Shown one piece after another: positions 4,953 to 6,224 of a stretch of DNA of 6,224 bases. The stretch comes from JBHGBB01 sp041946755 (GTDB lineage: Bacteria; UBP4; UBA4092; JAOAEQ01): NCBI GenBank assembly GCA_041946755.1, contig JBHGBB010000214.1, forward strand, positions 1 through 6,224, read 5' to 3'. The notes beneath the pieces are model-generated. The model made no database searches. It was given only the letters and a program-made list of their open reading frames with translations, and was not told where the DNA came from. The position numbers and the translations under genes were made by a program. Position 1 is the first letter of the stretch. The number at the start of each line of letters is the position of its first letter.

Positions 4953-6191
4953 ATGTATAACGTTCTTAAAACCAAACTAACCGGGCTAAAAAACCCGATC
5001 CATGATTTTTCTCAGCGGTTAACCGAGTTTAATCTTGAGGAAAGGAATATCAAAGAGTTCTCCGCGATGATTTCGCGAGAGATGAAAAAGCTCGATTTCG
5101 ATGAAGTTATCCAGGATCCGGCGGGAAATATCATCGGAATTATTAAAGGATATGATACGCAGGAAGATTTGGTACTCATCTCGCATATGGATTTTTCTGC
5201 GTTCCATGGCATGGAATCGTTCTATTCATATCAGCCGGAACTGGATATGCTGAATTTTAAAGCCGGAATTATTTCATCGATTTATGCTGGCGGATTGATG
5301 AAACGCGCCTTGGTTCCGCTGAAAGGGAACTTGGTAGTCTGCTGTGTTCCGCGAAATGAAAGTTGTGGTGTGGGAATCAAGTATCTCTTCGATACCTATC
5401 TGCGTCAGCGGCAGAAGAATATCAAAGGGGTAATTTTATGCGAGCCGACCGATTTCAATATCAACCTTGGGCATAAAGGGAAAATGGAATATGAGATTGT
5501 GGTGAAAGGGAAAATCGGCAAAGATGATTTCTTCGAGCAGCGAGGAATTAATATGCTTGGAACCATGTTCCCGTTGATTAATGAATTAGAGAAATATTCT
5601 CAAACCCTGCCGCGCGATTTCACCTTAGGCCCTTCGAGTTTGCGAATTAAAGATGTCAGCTATAGCGGATATGGCAGTACCTATCAGCCGCAGGAAGATT
5701 TGCGAGAGTGCCGGGTAGTGGTCGACCGGACTTATGCCCCTGAAGAAGAAGAGGGTATGATTTTAAATAAAGCCAAATCGATTGCTAAAAGCGTTTATCA
5801 AGAGGAACCGGAAGTAATGATTAAGACCGCGGTTGCAACCAGTAAAGTGAAAACACTAGCCGGTACCGAAGTAGTTGCTGAAAAAGAATATAAACCCTGG
5901 AGAATGGAAGGGCATCATCCGTTTGTTCTCTCATCGCTGCAAGTGCTGCAAGAGAACGGATTCGATGCTAATGTCGGATATTGGAAACGGATTATTACCG
6001 AAGGATCGTATACCTGCGGAGAATTACAATTGCCAACCATCGGTTTTGGCGTCGGGTCAGAAGAAATGCTGGCGTTAGCCAATCCGGCAATATCGGTCGA
6101 TGATTTGGTTAAAGCGGTTTACGGTCAGACGCTGATCTCGCAGCGGAATTTAGGGATGCCAACATTTGGATGGTGTGAAGATGAAATCTAA
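4953..6191 (+). CDS. M20/YgeY-like metallopeptidase homologue, probably non-catalytic
   Basis: A 412-residue cytoplasmic protein of normal M20 length, co-linear with YgeY-type hydrolases: DPAGNIIG (55-62), GIISSIYAGG (105-114), EPTDFNINLGHKGKMEY (164-180), DRT (258-260), PTIGFGVG (361-368). Against the recalled E. coli YgeY sequence, H78 and D80 of HxD and E164 of EPT remain. The metal-bridging Asp is N101, the EE pair is R134-N135, the dimerisation-domain His is lost (KIGKDDF, 187-193), and the C-terminal ligand His is A374 or thereabouts (LALANP). A two-zinc site is therefore unlikely. The frame is intact with a strong ribosome site, so this is not a decaying gene. It may bind a peptide or amide ligand, or partner an active M20 enzyme. 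It follows the XRE-cupin gene and may be controlled by it. The fold is near certain; loss of activity is inferred. Confidence 0.88.
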   Translation: MYNVLKTKLTGLKNPIHDFSQRLTEFNLEERNIKEFSAMISREMKKLDFDEVIQDPAGNIIGIIKGYDTQEDLVLISHMDFSAFHGMESFYSYQPELDMLNFKAGIISSIYAGGLMKRALVPLKGNLVVCCVPRNESCGVGIKYLFDTYLRQRQKNIKGVILCEPTDFNINLGHKGKMEYEIVVKGKIGKDDFFEQRGINMLGTMFPLINELEKYSQTLPRDFTLGPSSLRIKDVSYSGYGSTYQPQEDLRECRVVVDRTYAPEEEEGMILNKAKSIAKSVYQEEPEVMIKTAVATSKVKTLAGTEVVAEKEYKPWRMEGHHPFVLSSLQVLQENGFDANVGYWKRIITEGSYTCGELQLPTIGFGVGSEEMLALANPAISVDDLVKAVYGQTLISQRNLGMPTFGWCEDEI

Positions 6192-6206
6192 CTTTAAAGG
6201 CAAATC

Positions 6207-6224
6207 CGAATATCGAATATCGAA
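6207..6224. repeat. Short 7-bp tandem repeat at the window edge
   Basis: CGAATAT occurs twice in tandem (6207-6213, 6214-6220) and CGAA begins a third unit at the edge. It lies 15 bp after the M20-like stop codon. An ATG at 6181, overlapping that stop, opens a frame (MKSNFKGKSEY...) to the edge, so a translationally coupled gene start is possible. The repeat makes intergenic sequence more likely. Confidence 0.4.

Noticed and set aside
5012..5212. Two overlapping minus-strand frames (66 and 62 codons) within the M20-like gene
   Set aside because: Both are antisense to conserved M20 sequence and neither has initiation signals.
5875..6078. Plus-strand 67-codon frame within the M20-like gene
   Set aside because: It is out of frame with the strongly conserved M20 C-terminal domain, with no ribosome site and a Lys/Cys/Arg-rich composition.

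Overview
The window is from a bacterium. It has an initiator tRNA with an encoded CCA end, sigma70-type promoters (two with a perfect TTGACA box), Shine-Dalgarno sites and a Rho-independent terminator. Coding DNA is of moderate GC, and a secreted glycosidase sits among generic housekeeping and metabolic genes. The gene mix suggests an uncultured heterotroph, but nothing here fixes the phylum and I do not assign one.

Layout. Positions 1-331 (minus strand) hold the first ~43 codons of an ScpB-like chromosome-segregation protein. They run without a stop into GC-richer sequence that does not look like ScpB, so this end is either chimeric or recombined. Divergent from it, 482-2827 encodes an exported 781-residue protein that fits the GH129/GH101-related glycosidase group. 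Positions 2828-3476 are non-coding and crowded with inverted repeats, among them a 30-bp perfect palindrome, a 20-bp perfect palindrome, twin hairpins sharing one loop, and two GTAGGGG-headed elements. Then comes a self-contained initiator tRNA unit (promoter, tRNA-fMet, terminator; 3477-3652). A small GlpM-like membrane protein lies on the minus strand (3691-4023). Divergent from it is an apparent regulatory pair: an XRE-cupin regulator (4311-4862) behind a full-consensus promoter, then an M20/YgeY-like protein (4953-6191) behind a strong ribosome binding site.

The most interesting part is this last pair. The M20-like protein is intact and well expressed by its signals. Aligned from memory to YgeY, however, it has lost the bridging Asp, both Glu of the EE motif, the dimerisation-domain His and the C-terminal ligand His. 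It keeps only the HxD pair and the Glu of EPT. It therefore looks like a non-catalytic M20 homologue, perhaps a binding or partner subunit, next to a ligand-sensing regulator. The regulator's ~118-nt leader holds three related 13-mers, one inverted, that could form two mutually exclusive hairpins. The second of these ends at the regulator's own ribosome binding site. A 9-mer TGTTAACTA lies upstream of the regulator promoter and recurs inverted just before the M20-like gene, a possible shared operator.
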